Source: JADLHS01 sp044225555 | Lineage (GTDB): Bacteria > Verrucomicrobiota > Verrucomicrobiia > Limisphaerales > JADLHS01 | DNA: 64,000 bases | Assembly (NCBI GenBank): GCA_044225555.1 | Contig: JBGAIM010000008.1 | Coordinates: 124,001-188,000 of the forward strand | Direction: 5' to 3' | Shown: positions 35,416 to 42,875 of the stretch, piece after piece | Position numbering within the stretch: the first letter of the stretch is position 1 | Layout: every line of letters begins with the position of its first letter | The notes under the pieces: generated by a model | What the model saw: the letters and a program-made list of their open reading frames with translations, nothing else | Told to the model about the DNA's origin: nothing | The model's database searches: none | Position numbers and translations under genes: made by a program

Positions 35416-36561
35416 TCACACCGCCTCCTGTATTGGGGCCGGTTGCGCGGCGGGTTCGTTCGCGGTCGTCGTTGACGCGGGCAACGGAATGATGTTCGTG
35501 GTGGGCGGATGCGGCGGCACGCTCGGCGCATTTCGTTTCTCGTATTGCTCCAACGGCGGCAACTCCACTTGGGCCCGTTTGGAATAAAAGCGCGTGAAAG
35601 TGGAGCTTTGATGCCCCAGCGTTTCCTGCGCGTAGCGTTCCGGGTATCCAGCGGCGCGCGCGCGTTCCGCCCATGAGTAGCGATAGGAGTGCAGGCAGAT
35701 GGACGGAATCCCTGCTGCCTCACTGCGCTTCCTGATTCCCAGCCGTTCGACACGCTCGGCAAACCGCGTCGCCCGGTCGGCGGACGAAAGGGTTGAATAC
35801 TTCGGAAACAGCGGGCCGCTGGTCGGCAGTCCTTTCAGAATCTCCGCAACGTCATCGCCAAAGCGCAACGTGCAAAGGCGTCCGGTCTTCTGGCGATTGT
35901 AAGTGATCGTTCGCGCCTGCCAGTCCACGTCCTCGGCTTTCAAGTTTACGAGGTCAAACTGCGCCGCGCCAACGTGCCAGAGCAGTTCAAGAAAAGCGCC
36001 GCGTTCCGCGTTCTTTTCTGTACCTACAAGCAACTGGTGTTCTTCCATCGTCACGCCGCGCCGTTCTTTGAAACGGAGCTTGGGCCATTGGTTGTAACCG
36101 ATGATCGGCCAGGCCAACCAACCGAGCTTGAGCGCGAAGCTGTGAAAGCGATGCAGGAACATATTGGTGCAAGGCTTGCCAGAGTCCTTCAGGACTTGGT
36201 ACAGCGTCTCCGCCGTCGTGTGGATGAGCGGGAGATTGCGGATGGAATCAAACCCTGATTCTTTGATCGCGCTCTCGTAGCGTTCGCGCGTTTTCTGGCT
36301 GCGTCCTTCTTTGGATTGCAGCAGGTAGTTCATGACATCCTGCCAGGTGCGCGTGTTGGCGCGCGGATCACCGGCGGCGAAGTAAGTCTTCGCCATTTGT
36401 TTATTGAACGCGGGCTGGTAGGCCGCTTCGTTCTTCGCGTGCAACAGCCGATTGGCTTCTACCTTGTCACTGGTTCGGAGGGAGGATTGTTTTCCTGTTT
36501 CGATGTCCTCGGCGTAGTAGTTACCGTTGCTGCGCCGATAGAGTTTGAACCGTAGCTTCAT
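35416..36561 (-). CDS. Tyrosine integrase of the integrative element
   Basis: The 381-aa protein has an N-terminal arm-binding-like region, a SAM-like core-binding domain (WQDVMNYLLQSKEGRSQKTR) and a catalytic domain with K (NRQKTGR), H-x-x-R (CLHSYRYSWAERARAAG), the LGHQSS box and Tyr in FTRFYSKR. The first catalytic Arg, expected in a G-x-R-x-x-E/D-L box, is replaced: the sequence is HVGAAQFDLVNL. This variant I associate with some integrases of this phylum. A Pro/Thr-rich tail follows. Its start is 176 bp from the 14-bp att core at 36737, which makes it the likely enzyme for insertion into attC. Confidence 0.85.
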   Translation of the reverse strand: MKLRFKLYRRSNGNYYAEDIETGKQSSLRTSDKVEANRLLHAKNEAAYQPAFNKQMAKTYFAAGDPRANTRTWQDVMNYLLQSKEGRSQKTRERYESAIKESGFDSIRNLPLIHTTAETLYQVLKDSGKPCTNMFLHRFHSFALKLGWLAWPIIGYNQWPKLRFKERRGVTMEEHQLLVGTEKNAERGAFLELLWHVGAAQFDLVNLKAEDVDWQARTITYNRQKTGRLCTLRFGDDVAEILKGLPTSGPLFPKYSTLSSADRATRFAERVERLGIRKRSEAAGIPSICLHSYRYSWAERARAAGYPERYAQETLGHQSSTFTRFYSKRAQVELPPLEQYEKRNAPSVPPHPPTTNIIPLPASTTTANEPAAQPAPIQEAV

Positions 36562-36659
36562 AACATGTCTTTCTCTGTTATGAGGCTAAACCGACTGGTT
36601 TCCCTCGCGTTAGCGAGTAGCGGGAGGGTTTATCCCGCGTTTGCTCGGGTAGCCAAAAA

Positions 36660-36678
36660 CTGGCAATCCCGCTGGCAA
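36660..36678 (+). repeat. CTGGCAA repeats, candidate integrase arm sites (right end)
   Basis: CTGGCAA occurs at 36660-36666 and 36672-36678, the same 12-bp spacing and orientation as the left-end copies at 6141 and 6153. The sites lie between the integrase start and the att core. Confidence 0.4.
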
Positions 36679-36732
36679 ACCACCCGCCAGACCTACAGCA
36701 ACCGAAGCAGTATCAACTGTTTCCGTTGAAAG

Positions 36733-36825
36733 ACTGAACGACCCAAGCTCAGCGACCCGGCGCACGGGATGCAATGATTGCCAACCACGACGCCATGCCG
36801 GGTTCGCTGCAGCGCATGGTTAGGC
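36733..36825 (-). other. attC: attC with displaced R' box (attR of the inserted element)
   Basis: On the minus strand, R'' GCCTAAC (36825-36819) and both L regions match the other 93-bp attC sites, but the R' end reads GTTCAGT instead of GTTRRRY. The change begins exactly where the 14-bp repeat AACGACCCAAGCTC (36737-36750) ends. The genuine R' (GTTAGAT) is found 30.8 kb away at 5967-5973. The bases at 36733-36736 therefore belong to the inserted element. Confidence 0.88.
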
Positions 36826-36835
36826 CACAAGGTTC

Positions 36836-37132
36836 TCATGGTGAAACTAACTCGCCCTTACGAATCTGCGCGATCATCTTGAGGTAATCGTAACCACGCG
36901 TGAGATCGGTCTGATAAAACTCGCTCTGATAATAACGCAGTGGGCCTTCGACCTTCTCCCACTCAAAGTAATCTGCAAACATCAGGTGCGGCAAATTGTG
37001 TAAAGCGTAGGCGAGCTTCGAAGCCTGAAGCGCACGCTCTGGCGAACCCATGCCGCGCAAATCGAGAAAAGACCAATAAAGCAACTCACACAGTCCTCTG
37101 CGTTCTTGGTCTGAAAGTCTTGGAGAACTCAT
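36836..37132 (-). CDS. Integron cassette gene 2 (hypothetical)
   Basis: The 98-aa soluble protein begins MSSPRLSDQERRGLCELLYW, has PERALQASKLAYALHNLPHL, and ends with an aromatic segment (FADYFEWEKVEGPLRYYQSE) and DLTRGYDYLKMIAQIRKGEL. It looks like a small helical protein; no family recognised. The stop lies 10 bp before attC 36733-36825 and the start 15 bp after attC 37147-37239, the normal layout of a single-gene cassette. Confidence 0.75.
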   Translation of the reverse strand: MSSPRLSDQERRGLCELLYWSFLDLRGMGSPERALQASKLAYALHNLPHLMFADYFEWEKVEGPLRYYQSEFYQTDLTRGYDYLKMIAQIRKGELVSP

Positions 37133-37146
37133 GGCGCGCGAGTGTG

Positions 37147-37239
37147 GCCTAACGACCCAAGCTCAGCGACCCGGCACGCGGGACGCAACGATTGCCAACC
37201 ACGGCGACATGCCGGGTTCGCTGCAGCGCATGGTTAGCC
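37147..37239 (-). other. attC: Integron attC recombination site (93 bp)
   Basis: On the minus strand the site runs R'' GGCTAAC (37239-37233) to R' GTTAGGC (37153-37147), both perfect matches to the consensus. The arms GCAGCGAACCCGGC and GCCGGGTCGCTGAGC can fold with an extrahelical base. The sequence is nearly identical to the sites at 36733 and 5552, as usual for chromosomal integrons. Confidence 0.93.
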
Positions 37240-37240
37240 G

Positions 37241-37564
37241 TCATTTGTGTGTCTCCTTCAAATCCATCTTCGGCTGATAACGGTCACGGGTATCAATCAG
37301 GTCGAGAGATCGAGACTGTCTCAACTCCGTCTCTGGCACGAAACCAGTCGCCTGCTGTGCTCGACGCTCAAGAGGTGATCGCCGGGATGGTGGCAGCACA
37401 ATCATCTCAGGCTGCGCTTGAGTAAATGCCACGGCCAAACCTGCTGGGACTGTGGGTGAGGAAGTCTGCTCGCGTGACGTCGCAATCCCCAATAGCAGAC
37501 AAGCGCCAAAACCAGCGGCGAAAGCAAATGCCGCTACAACGAAAAGTTTGATGTTGAGTTTCAT
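37241..37564 (-). CDS. Integron cassette gene 1, attI-proximal (membrane-anchored hypothetical)
   Basis: The 107-aa protein has an N-terminal membrane anchor (KLFVVAAFAFAAGFGACLLL) followed by an extracytoplasmic domain rich in Pro, Thr, Arg and Gln (SREQTSSPTVPAGLAVAFTQ). No family recognised. The stop abuts the attC at 37239, and the start is 18 bp from the attI-like GTTAGCC. As first cassette it should be the most recently captured and the best expressed. Confidence 0.75.
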   Translation of the reverse strand: MKLNIKLFVVAAFAFAAGFGACLLLGIATSREQTSSPTVPAGLAVAFTQAQPEMIVLPPSRRSPLERRAQQATGFVPETELRQSRSLDLIDTRDRYQPKMDLKETHK

Positions 37565-37581
37565 AGTGGCAACGCGATGAC

Positions 37582-37588
37582 GGCTAAC
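37582..37588 (-). other. attI: attI-like insertion point of the integron
   Basis: On the minus strand this is GTTAGCC, matching the G|TTRRRY crossover box. It lies between intI (start 37718) and the first cassette gene, in the expected orientation, and no attC-like partner arms surround it. The further IntI-binding sites of attI and the cassette promoter cannot be defined by eye. Confidence 0.7.
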
Positions 37589-37717
37589 ATTATGATTGAG
37601 CGACGGGATTGTCGTTCATCAGGCTCATGGTGATGGACTCTAAATTGGCGTTTCAGGCTTGTCTAGTAAGGAGTTTTTGGAATCTTCGGACGAAATATCA
37701 AATCCGGAAAGGCAACT

Positions 37718-38719
37718 GTGAGTATTGGATCCCAGCCCTTGGGCCGGTTTCTGCCCAATCCGAAACTGAAACTGCGCGAGCAGTTGGCGGAGGTGATGCG
37801 TTACAAGCATTTCAGCCATCGGACGGAAAGCGCGTATTGGCACTGGATCAAGGGGTTCATTTTGTTTCACGGAAAAAAGCATCCTAGGGACATGGGTGCA
37901 GTGGAGGTGCAAGCTTATCTTTCGCATCTGGCGTCGGAGAGGAACGTGGCCAAGGCGACGCAGAATCAGGCGCTTAATGCCATTGTGTTTTTGTATCGCG
38001 AGGTGCTGAACGTGGAGTTGGGGAGTATCGGAAAGATTGAACGGCCGACGCGGAGTCCGAAGTTGCCGACGGTGTTGACCAAGGCGGAGGTGCGACGGGT
38101 GCTGGCGGCGGTGTCTCCGGAGCATCAGCTTGCGTGCCGGCTACTTTATGGAACGGGGATGAGGTTGTTGGAGTGTCTGCGGCTGCGCGTCAAAGATGTG
38201 GATTTCGGGAGGAATGAAATCGTCGTCCACGATGGGAAGGGGGCCAAGGATCGGGTGACGATGTTGCCGGAGAGTTTGAAGCGGGAACTGGAGCAGCATC
38301 TGGAGCGAGTGAAGGCGCTGCATGAAAGGGATCTGGCCGAGGGCCATGGGCGGGTGTCGCTGCCGCACGCACTGGCGCGGAAGTTTCAGCACGCGGACCG
38401 GGAATGGTGCTGGCAGTTTGTTTTTCCCGGCGGGTCGTTGGTCAGGGATCGCGTGACCGGTCAGTTTGCGCGTCATCATTTGCACGAGGTGAATTTGCAG
38501 CGGGCGGTGAAGGTGGCGTGCTCGCTGGCGCGATTGGGAAAGCCGGTCACGCCGCATACGTTCCGCCATTCGTTCGCCACGCATTTGCTGGAGAATGGTT
38601 GCGACATCCGCACGGTGCAGGATTTGTTGGGGCACAAAAACGTCAGCACGACGCAGATTTACACGCACGTGATGGCGCGCCCGGGGATCGGCGTGCGGAG
38701 TCCGTTGGACCAGGTTTAG
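37718..38719 (+). CDS. intI: Integron integrase IntI
   Basis: IntI recombines single-stranded attC sites with attI. The 333-aa protein has SAM-like (YKHFSHRTESAYWHWIKGFI) and catalytic domains with R149 (GTGMRLLECLRL), H-x-x-R (PHTFRHSFATHLLENGC), LGHKNVSTTQIYTHV and the Tyr nucleophile. It also carries the IntI-specific insertion (LHERDLAEGHGRVSLPHALA, then WQFVFPGG) absent from XerC/D. The start is GTG 37718 with GGAAAGG six bases upstream. The gene points away from the cassettes, the canonical integron layout. It appears intact. Confidence 0.95.
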   Translation: MSIGSQPLGRFLPNPKLKLREQLAEVMRYKHFSHRTESAYWHWIKGFILFHGKKHPRDMGAVEVQAYLSHLASERNVAKATQNQALNAIVFLYREVLNVELGSIGKIERPTRSPKLPTVLTKAEVRRVLAAVSPEHQLACRLLYGTGMRLLECLRLRVKDVDFGRNEIVVHDGKGAKDRVTMLPESLKRELEQHLERVKALHERDLAEGHGRVSLPHALARKFQHADREWCWQFVFPGGSLVRDRVTGQFARHHLHEVNLQRAVKVACSLARLGKPVTPHTFRHSFATHLLENGCDIRTVQDLLGHKNVSTTQIYTHVMARPGIGVRSPLDQV

Positions 38720-38849
38720 GGGATCGGGGATGGGTGTGCAGGCGCGCGTGGGGAAAGCGGCAGTGGGCTGCCGCAGTCCAAGACGCTAGCGCGTTGTTTC
38801 TGGCCGCCGGCCCGTGGACAACGGCATTTTGATACCGGAGCTAAGAGTG

Positions 38850-38896
38850 GGATTAGGATTAAGATTAAGAGTAAGAGTAAGATTAAGATTAAGAGG
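38850..38896 (+). repeat. Hexameric purine-rich microsatellite
   Basis: About seven 6-bp units of the type GATTAA or GAGTAA follow each other (GATTAAGATTAAGAGTAAGA...). It lies between intI and the regulator gene. A GCGGCAG/CTGCCGC hairpin about 90 bp upstream has no T tract. Confidence 0.7.
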
Positions 38897-38931
38897 GTTG
38901 GGAGAGGGGGGAAGTGGGCGTCCGGTTCTTA

Positions 38932-40374
38932 CTACGCCGGGCTGCTGTCTTCCGCTTCTTCCACTTCACCGTCGGCTTTGCTGCCCAGGCCGTATTCGTT
39001 GAGTTTGTTGCGGAGGGTGCGAATGCTGATGCCGAGTTTGCGCGCGGCGTGGGTGCGGTTGCCACCGCATTTGTCGAGCGTGAGCAGGATGTGGCGTTTC
39101 TCGAGTTCGCCGAGCGAGACCAGGTCGTCGGGAGCTTCGCCCGCTGGTTTCGCGTTGACGGATGCCGGAGCGGTGACCACGGCGGCGGGGGTAATGGAGG
39201 ACGCGCTGCCGCTGAAGCCGAGGTGCGCGGGCTGGAGCTGTTCACCGTCGGCGCAGAGGATGACGGCGCGCTCGATGACGTTCTGGAGTTCGCGCACGTT
39301 GCCCGGCCAGGAATGGGCTTCGAGGGCGGCCCGGCACGCGGGCGAGATGCCGCCGATTTTCACGCCGTGCTTGCGCTGGAAGCGCTGGGCAAATTGTTCG
39401 GCGAGAAAAAGGATGTCCTCGCGGCGTTCGCGCAGCGGGGGAACGAAGATGGGCACGACGTTGAGGCGGAAGTAGAGGTCCTGCCGGAATTCCTTGCGCT
39501 CGACACTTTGCTCGAGGTCGCGATTGGTGGTGGCGATGACGCGGACGTCCACCTTGATGGTGCGCGAGCCGCCGACGCGTTCGAGTTCGCGCTCCTGCAA
39601 CACGCGGAGCAGCTTGGCCTGGACGTGCGGGGAGATTTCGCTGATTTCGTCGAGGAGGATGGTGCCGCCGTGGGCGAGTTCGAAGCGGCCTTCGCGTTTG
39701 TTGAGCGCCCCGGTGAACGCGCCTTTCTCGTGACCGAAGAATTCGCTTTCGATGAGGTTCTCGGGCACGGCGGCGCAGTTGACGCGGATGAAGGGCGCAT
39801 GGTGGCGCGGGCTTTCGCGGTAAAGGGCGCGGGCGACGAGTTCCTTGCCGGTGCCGCTCTCGCCGTGGATCAGGACCGTGGCCTGGGTGCGCGCGACTTT
39901 GCGGATGAGCTGGCGCAGTTGTTCCATGGACGGGCTGAGGCCGAGCAGTTCGGTGCTGCTCTCATCGCTTTCCTCCTGGGTGAGGAAGCGGTTGACCTTG
40001 ACGAGTTGGGTGAATTCCTCAGCTTTCTTGAGGGTGAAATCTATCTGCTCGCCGGAAAACGGCTTGAGCATGTAGTCAAACGCGCCGTCGCGCATGCAAC
40101 TGACGGCGGATTCGACGGAGCCGTAACCGGTCATGATGATGACGAGCGGTTTGGTGGGGCGGGATTGGAGGTACTTGAGGAGTTCGGTGCCGTCGCCGTC
40201 GGGCAGGCGAACGTCGGCGAAGACGAGGTCGAAGTTGTCGCGGTTGAGGTATTCCTGCGCGGCCGCGATGGTGCCGACGGCGGCCACGTCGTAACGCCGG
40301 TTACGAAGCTGTTGCTCAAGGCTCTTGCGAACGAGCTGGTCGTCCTCCAGTACGATGATTTTTTCGATCGGCAT
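38932..40374 (-). CDS. Sigma-54-dependent response regulator, NtrC family
   Basis: The 480-aa protein from ATG 40374 has an N-terminal receiver domain (IIVLEDDQLVRKSLEQQL; phospho-Asp in DLVFADVRLPDGDG), the AAA+ sigma-54 interaction domain with Walker A GESGTGKE, the sigma-54 contact motif GAFTGA, ILLDEIS as Walker B and an arginine-finger region, and a Fis-type HTH (RTHAARKLGISIRTLRNKLN). It should activate sigma-54 promoters such as the one before flgB (3749). Neighbouring FlgN-like and TPR genes suggest a FlgR/FlbD-like role in flagellar control. The longer frame to 40512 was rejected because MPIEKIIVLEDD is a perfect receiver start. Confidence 0.9.
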   Translation of the reverse strand: MPIEKIIVLEDDQLVRKSLEQQLRNRRYDVAAVGTIAAAQEYLNRDNFDLVFADVRLPDGDGTELLKYLQSRPTKPLVIIMTGYGSVESAVSCMRDGAFDYMLKPFSGEQIDFTLKKAEEFTQLVKVNRFLTQEESDESSTELLGLSPSMEQLRQLIRKVARTQATVLIHGESGTGKELVARALYRESPRHHAPFIRVNCAAVPENLIESEFFGHEKGAFTGALNKREGRFELAHGGTILLDEISEISPHVQAKLLRVLQERELERVGGSRTIKVDVRVIATTNRDLEQSVERKEFRQDLYFRLNVVPIFVPPLRERREDILFLAEQFAQRFQRKHGVKIGGISPACRAALEAHSWPGNVRELQNVIERAVILCADGEQLQPAHLGFSGSASSITPAAVVTAPASVNAKPAGEAPDDLVSLGELEKRHILLTLDKCGGNRTHAARKLGISIRTLRNKLNEYGLGSKADGEVEEAEDSSPA

Positions 40375-40429
40375 TGCGTCAGTGCCGACACCACGGGCCC
40401 GTTCCCCTTCCGGTCGCGTCCGTGCGGCC

Positions 40430-40846
40430 TCACCGCCCCTGGCGGCGATACAGGTCGGCGACAAAGTGCGGTCGCTGACGACTGGCCGAGGGCAGGTGGC
40501 GCGGCGGCACAAGGCCGTGTCGCAGCAGCGCCTGCTCGTTTTCGCGGTCGAGGACGATGATCTTCATGATCAAATCCTGGTTCTGGCGCAACAGGGCCGA
40601 TACTTCTGGATAGGCGTTACGTTCGGCAGGGCCCAGTGTTTGCCAGTTTGCGCGGTGTTGGCGGATTTGATTTAGCGACTGGTTGAGACGCGGAAGCAAG
40701 TTTTTTTTGGCCTGATAGGCTTCAAAGGTGAGCCCGGTGTCGGAATTGCGTAACAATTGGCTCTCGTTTTCGACCAGGGCCAGGATTTCCTGGCAGAGGG
40801 CGAGATGCCCGCGGAGGTCGGCTGCCATCGAGGAGGCGGAATTCAT
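40430..40846 (-). CDS. FlgN-like flagellar chaperone (putative)
   Basis: The 138-aa helical protein starts at ATG 40846, overlapping the stop of the TPR gene (ATGA). It contains LRGHLALCQEILALVENESQ, then LTFEAYQAKKNLLPRLNQSL and LLRQNQDLIMKIIVLDRENE, the long-helix pattern of FlgN/FliT-like export chaperones. Similarity is by pattern only. The gene is followed by the NtrC-type regulator 55 bp downstream. Confidence 0.6.
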   Translation of the reverse strand: MNSASSMAADLRGHLALCQEILALVENESQLLRNSDTGLTFEAYQAKKNLLPRLNQSLNQIRQHRANWQTLGPAERNAYPEVSALLRQNQDLIMKIIVLDRENEQALLRHGLVPPRHLPSASRQRPHFVADLYRRQGR

Positions 40847-42207
40847 TTCGCGCGTTGCGCGACAGCGGCGGCGGGCAGGGTGTAGAGGCCGAGCTTGATT
40901 TCCTCGGTCTTCAACTGCCACTTCAATTGTTCGATGCGCCAGCGGGCCATGTCGAGCACGGCGTCCAGACTGGGGGTCCGGCGGCCGCTGTCGAGTTCTT
41001 TCTGGCGGGCGAGGATGCGTTCGTAAATCTCCGTGGCTTTCTGCGGCTGCATCAGGCGCTCGTACACCAGCCCCATTTGATACCAGACGGGAATCTGCCA
41101 GGACGGCGTCGTGTTGAGTTCGGCGAGGTGGAGGTAGATCTCGAGGGCGTTGACGTAGTCGCCCTCCTTGTAGAGCTGGTTGGCGATTTCGTTGCCGGTG
41201 CGCTGCTGCCAATAGACCCAGTTGCCGGGCTGGTTGGTGGCGGTGGATTCCTGGGTTTGGAGTAACACGAGGACCTGGCGGAGCGCATCGCGGGTGCGTC
41301 CGAGTTTTTTCAGGGAGTCGGCGTAGAGGAAGCGCACCTCGGCGATTTCGGGAGCGTCCGGGTATTTGGCGATGAAGAACTCGGCTTGAGCAATCACCTC
41401 GCTGTGGCGGCTCATGCACGACAGCGAGCGGACGAGTTTGTAGATGATTTGCGATTTGTTGAGCAGCGGGCTGTCGAGCTTGAGCAGGCGGCCGAGGAAT
41501 TCCGCGGCTTCACCGAATTTGCCCTGGAGGTAGTAGGTGTCGGCGATTTCCGTCTGCGCCTGGAGCACGAGGCGTTGGTAGTAATCGAGCCGGTCCAGCT
41601 TGAGCCGCAACGCGGTGGTCATCACGGCGTAGAATTTGGAGAGCGCGAGGTTCGGCGCGCCCATCTGCCGGTAGAGCAGGCCCTGGCGGAGAAAAACTTC
41701 AGCCGCGCTTGGGTCGTCGGGGTACTTGTCCAGGTATTGGGTGAAGATCTGCTGCGCGCGGGTGGGCTGTTGATTCTCCTGCGCCAACAAAGCGAGTTCC
41801 AGCATGGCGGTGCGCTGCAATTCCGCGGGAGCTTCGGCCTTCAAGACGGCAACGAATTCGACCTCGGCAGCGGCATAGTTCTTCTCCTGCTTCAATTGGG
41901 ATCCGTGCGTCAGCATGGCCTGATAATCCGGCTTGAGGGCGGCGTCTTCGGTCTCCGGATGTGCCAGCAAGTTGGTGCTCGCGAGCAAATAAGCGGAGTG
42001 GCGCAGGGCCGGATTGATGTTCGTGGCCTCCACCGGCTGCGCGGTTTCGACAACCGGCCGCGCGGAATCCGGATGTGCGGATGTTCCCGCCTTGATGGGT
42101 TCAGCGGGGTGCGAATCGTTCGCCACGACGACGCGGGCCGGCACGAACACCAGTGCCAGCAGGATCAGCACGCGCCCGAAAGATGGGATGGACCGGTGAT
42201 GATTCAT
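40843..42207 (-). CDS. Exported TPR-repeat protein
   Basis: The 454-aa protein has an N-terminal signal (GRVLILLALVFVPARVVVAN), a variable linker, and TPR-like helices from about residue 95 on (AAAEVEFVAVLKAEAPAELQ; AQQIFTQYLDKYPDDPSAAE; GKFGEAAEFLGRLLKLDSPL; PEIAEVRFLYADSLKKLGRT). Such proteins scaffold envelope complexes; here a flagellar or motility-related role is suggested only by the downstream FlgN-like gene. Start overlaps the stop of the upstream gene by 4 bp. Confidence 0.75.
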   Translation of the reverse strand: MNHHRSIPSFGRVLILLALVFVPARVVVANDSHPAEPIKAGTSAHPDSARPVVETAQPVEATNINPALRHSAYLLASTNLLAHPETEDAALKPDYQAMLTHGSQLKQEKNYAAAEVEFVAVLKAEAPAELQRTAMLELALLAQENQQPTRAQQIFTQYLDKYPDDPSAAEVFLRQGLLYRQMGAPNLALSKFYAVMTTALRLKLDRLDYYQRLVLQAQTEIADTYYLQGKFGEAAEFLGRLLKLDSPLLNKSQIIYKLVRSLSCMSRHSEVIAQAEFFIAKYPDAPEIAEVRFLYADSLKKLGRTRDALRQVLVLLQTQESTATNQPGNWVYWQQRTGNEIANQLYKEGDYVNALEIYLHLAELNTTPSWQIPVWYQMGLVYERLMQPQKATEIYERILARQKELDSGRRTPSLDAVLDMARWRIEQLKWQLKTEEIKLGLYTLPAAAVAQRAK

Positions 42208-42716
42208 GGGTCGGGCTGGGTGTAGGTGGCCCGGCTCACGGGCGTGGCGGGCGGTTGCGCAGGGTTGAAATCAGTTGGCGGCACGACGATGGCCTCGGTC
42301 CCGACGCCCGGCTTGGCGCCCGGTCGGGGCGGCGTGAAGTAACGGAGGAAAACCTGCGGCGAGATGATGGCGTTGGTATCCGTGGAGGAACCGCCGATCA
42401 GGGGCTCGGAATTCGTGGGCGAACTGGCGGAGAGATTGATCACGACGGGCGGGCTGTCCATCAGGGGTGCGCTGGCCGAGTTAGTGTTCGTTTCCGCGGC
42501 TGGCTCGGGCGCGGGGACCGGGACGGGAGTTGGCGGAGGCACCGGAGGCGGAACGTAAAGCGGAGGCAACGCGGCGGCGCGCTCGCGGGGAGTGCTGGAT
42601 GCGCCGGTGCGAAAGTACAAGGCCACCGGCCCTACCTTGGGGAGGTAGCCTGGCGGACCCGCGAGAGCCACGGCCGCGCCGGCCAGTCCGATGAGGATGA
42701 ATCCGTTCTTCCGCAT
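42204..42716 (-). CDS. Proline-rich exported protein
   Basis: From ATG 42716 (MRKNGFILIGLAGAAVALAG) the product is 170 aa with a signal peptide, a short domain, a Pro/Val/Ala stretch (PPLYVPPPVPPPTPVPVPAP) and a C-terminal half (SPQVFLRYFTPPRPGAKPGV) without known fold. It heads the minus-strand operon and overlaps the TPR gene start by 4 bp. A frame from 42731 adds five residues. Possibly an envelope spacer or part of the TPR protein complex. Confidence 0.65.
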   Translation of the reverse strand: MRKNGFILIGLAGAAVALAGPPGYLPKVGPVALYFRTGASSTPRERAAALPPLYVPPPVPPPTPVPVPAPEPAAETNTNSASAPLMDSPPVVINLSASSPTNSEPLIGGSSTDTNAIISPQVFLRYFTPPRPGAKPGVGTEAIVVPPTDFNPAQPPATPVSRATYTQPDP

Positions 42717-42875
42717 AGAGGTGGCGAACATCCGTGCCCGCCGTCGTCAATAATTCATCCATGCATCGGCATTCTCCGCGGGGCACTTGAGGTAAAACTC
42801 CACTGGTGGATGGACTTGGGGCCAGCAACGCTCGCGCGGTCAACTTTCTGCCGGAAATGACGATATTCAGGAGGA

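Larger units (their letters stand above)
5971..36750. mobile_element. ~30.8-kb integrative and mobilizable element inserted in an integron attC
   Basis: Direct repeats AACGACCCAAGCTC at 5971-5984 and 36737-36750 bound the element. Deleting one repeat plus the interior joins 18 bp and 75 bp into a 93-bp attC, the same length as intact neighbours. A tyrosine integrase gene starts 176 bp inside the right boundary, the usual place for an integrase beside its att site. Contents: RadC-like gene, palindrome-rich non-coding block, nucleotidyltransferase-like gene, HTH/ParA-like/membrane operon, candidate oriT, MobF relaxase-helicase, LamG/FN3 giant protein, duplicated RHS toxin modules, XRE regulator, integrase. 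No type IV secretion genes are seen, so it would need a helper for transfer. Boundaries are seen in the sequence; mobility is inferred. Confidence 0.85.

Noticed and set aside
36601..36650. GC hairpins between integrase and right att core as a terminator
   Set aside because: The stems (TCGC/GCGA, GCGGG/CCCGC) are short and lack a T tract.
5967..36825. IntI-mediated capture as the explanation for the island
   Set aside because: IntI would cut at G|TT and add a complete attC at the far end of the insert. Here the repeat covers 14 bp and the island has no complete attC of its own, so the element integrase explains the boundaries better.
38914..40560. 548-codon plus-strand frame
   Set aside because: Antisense to the NtrC-type regulator, with shadow composition.
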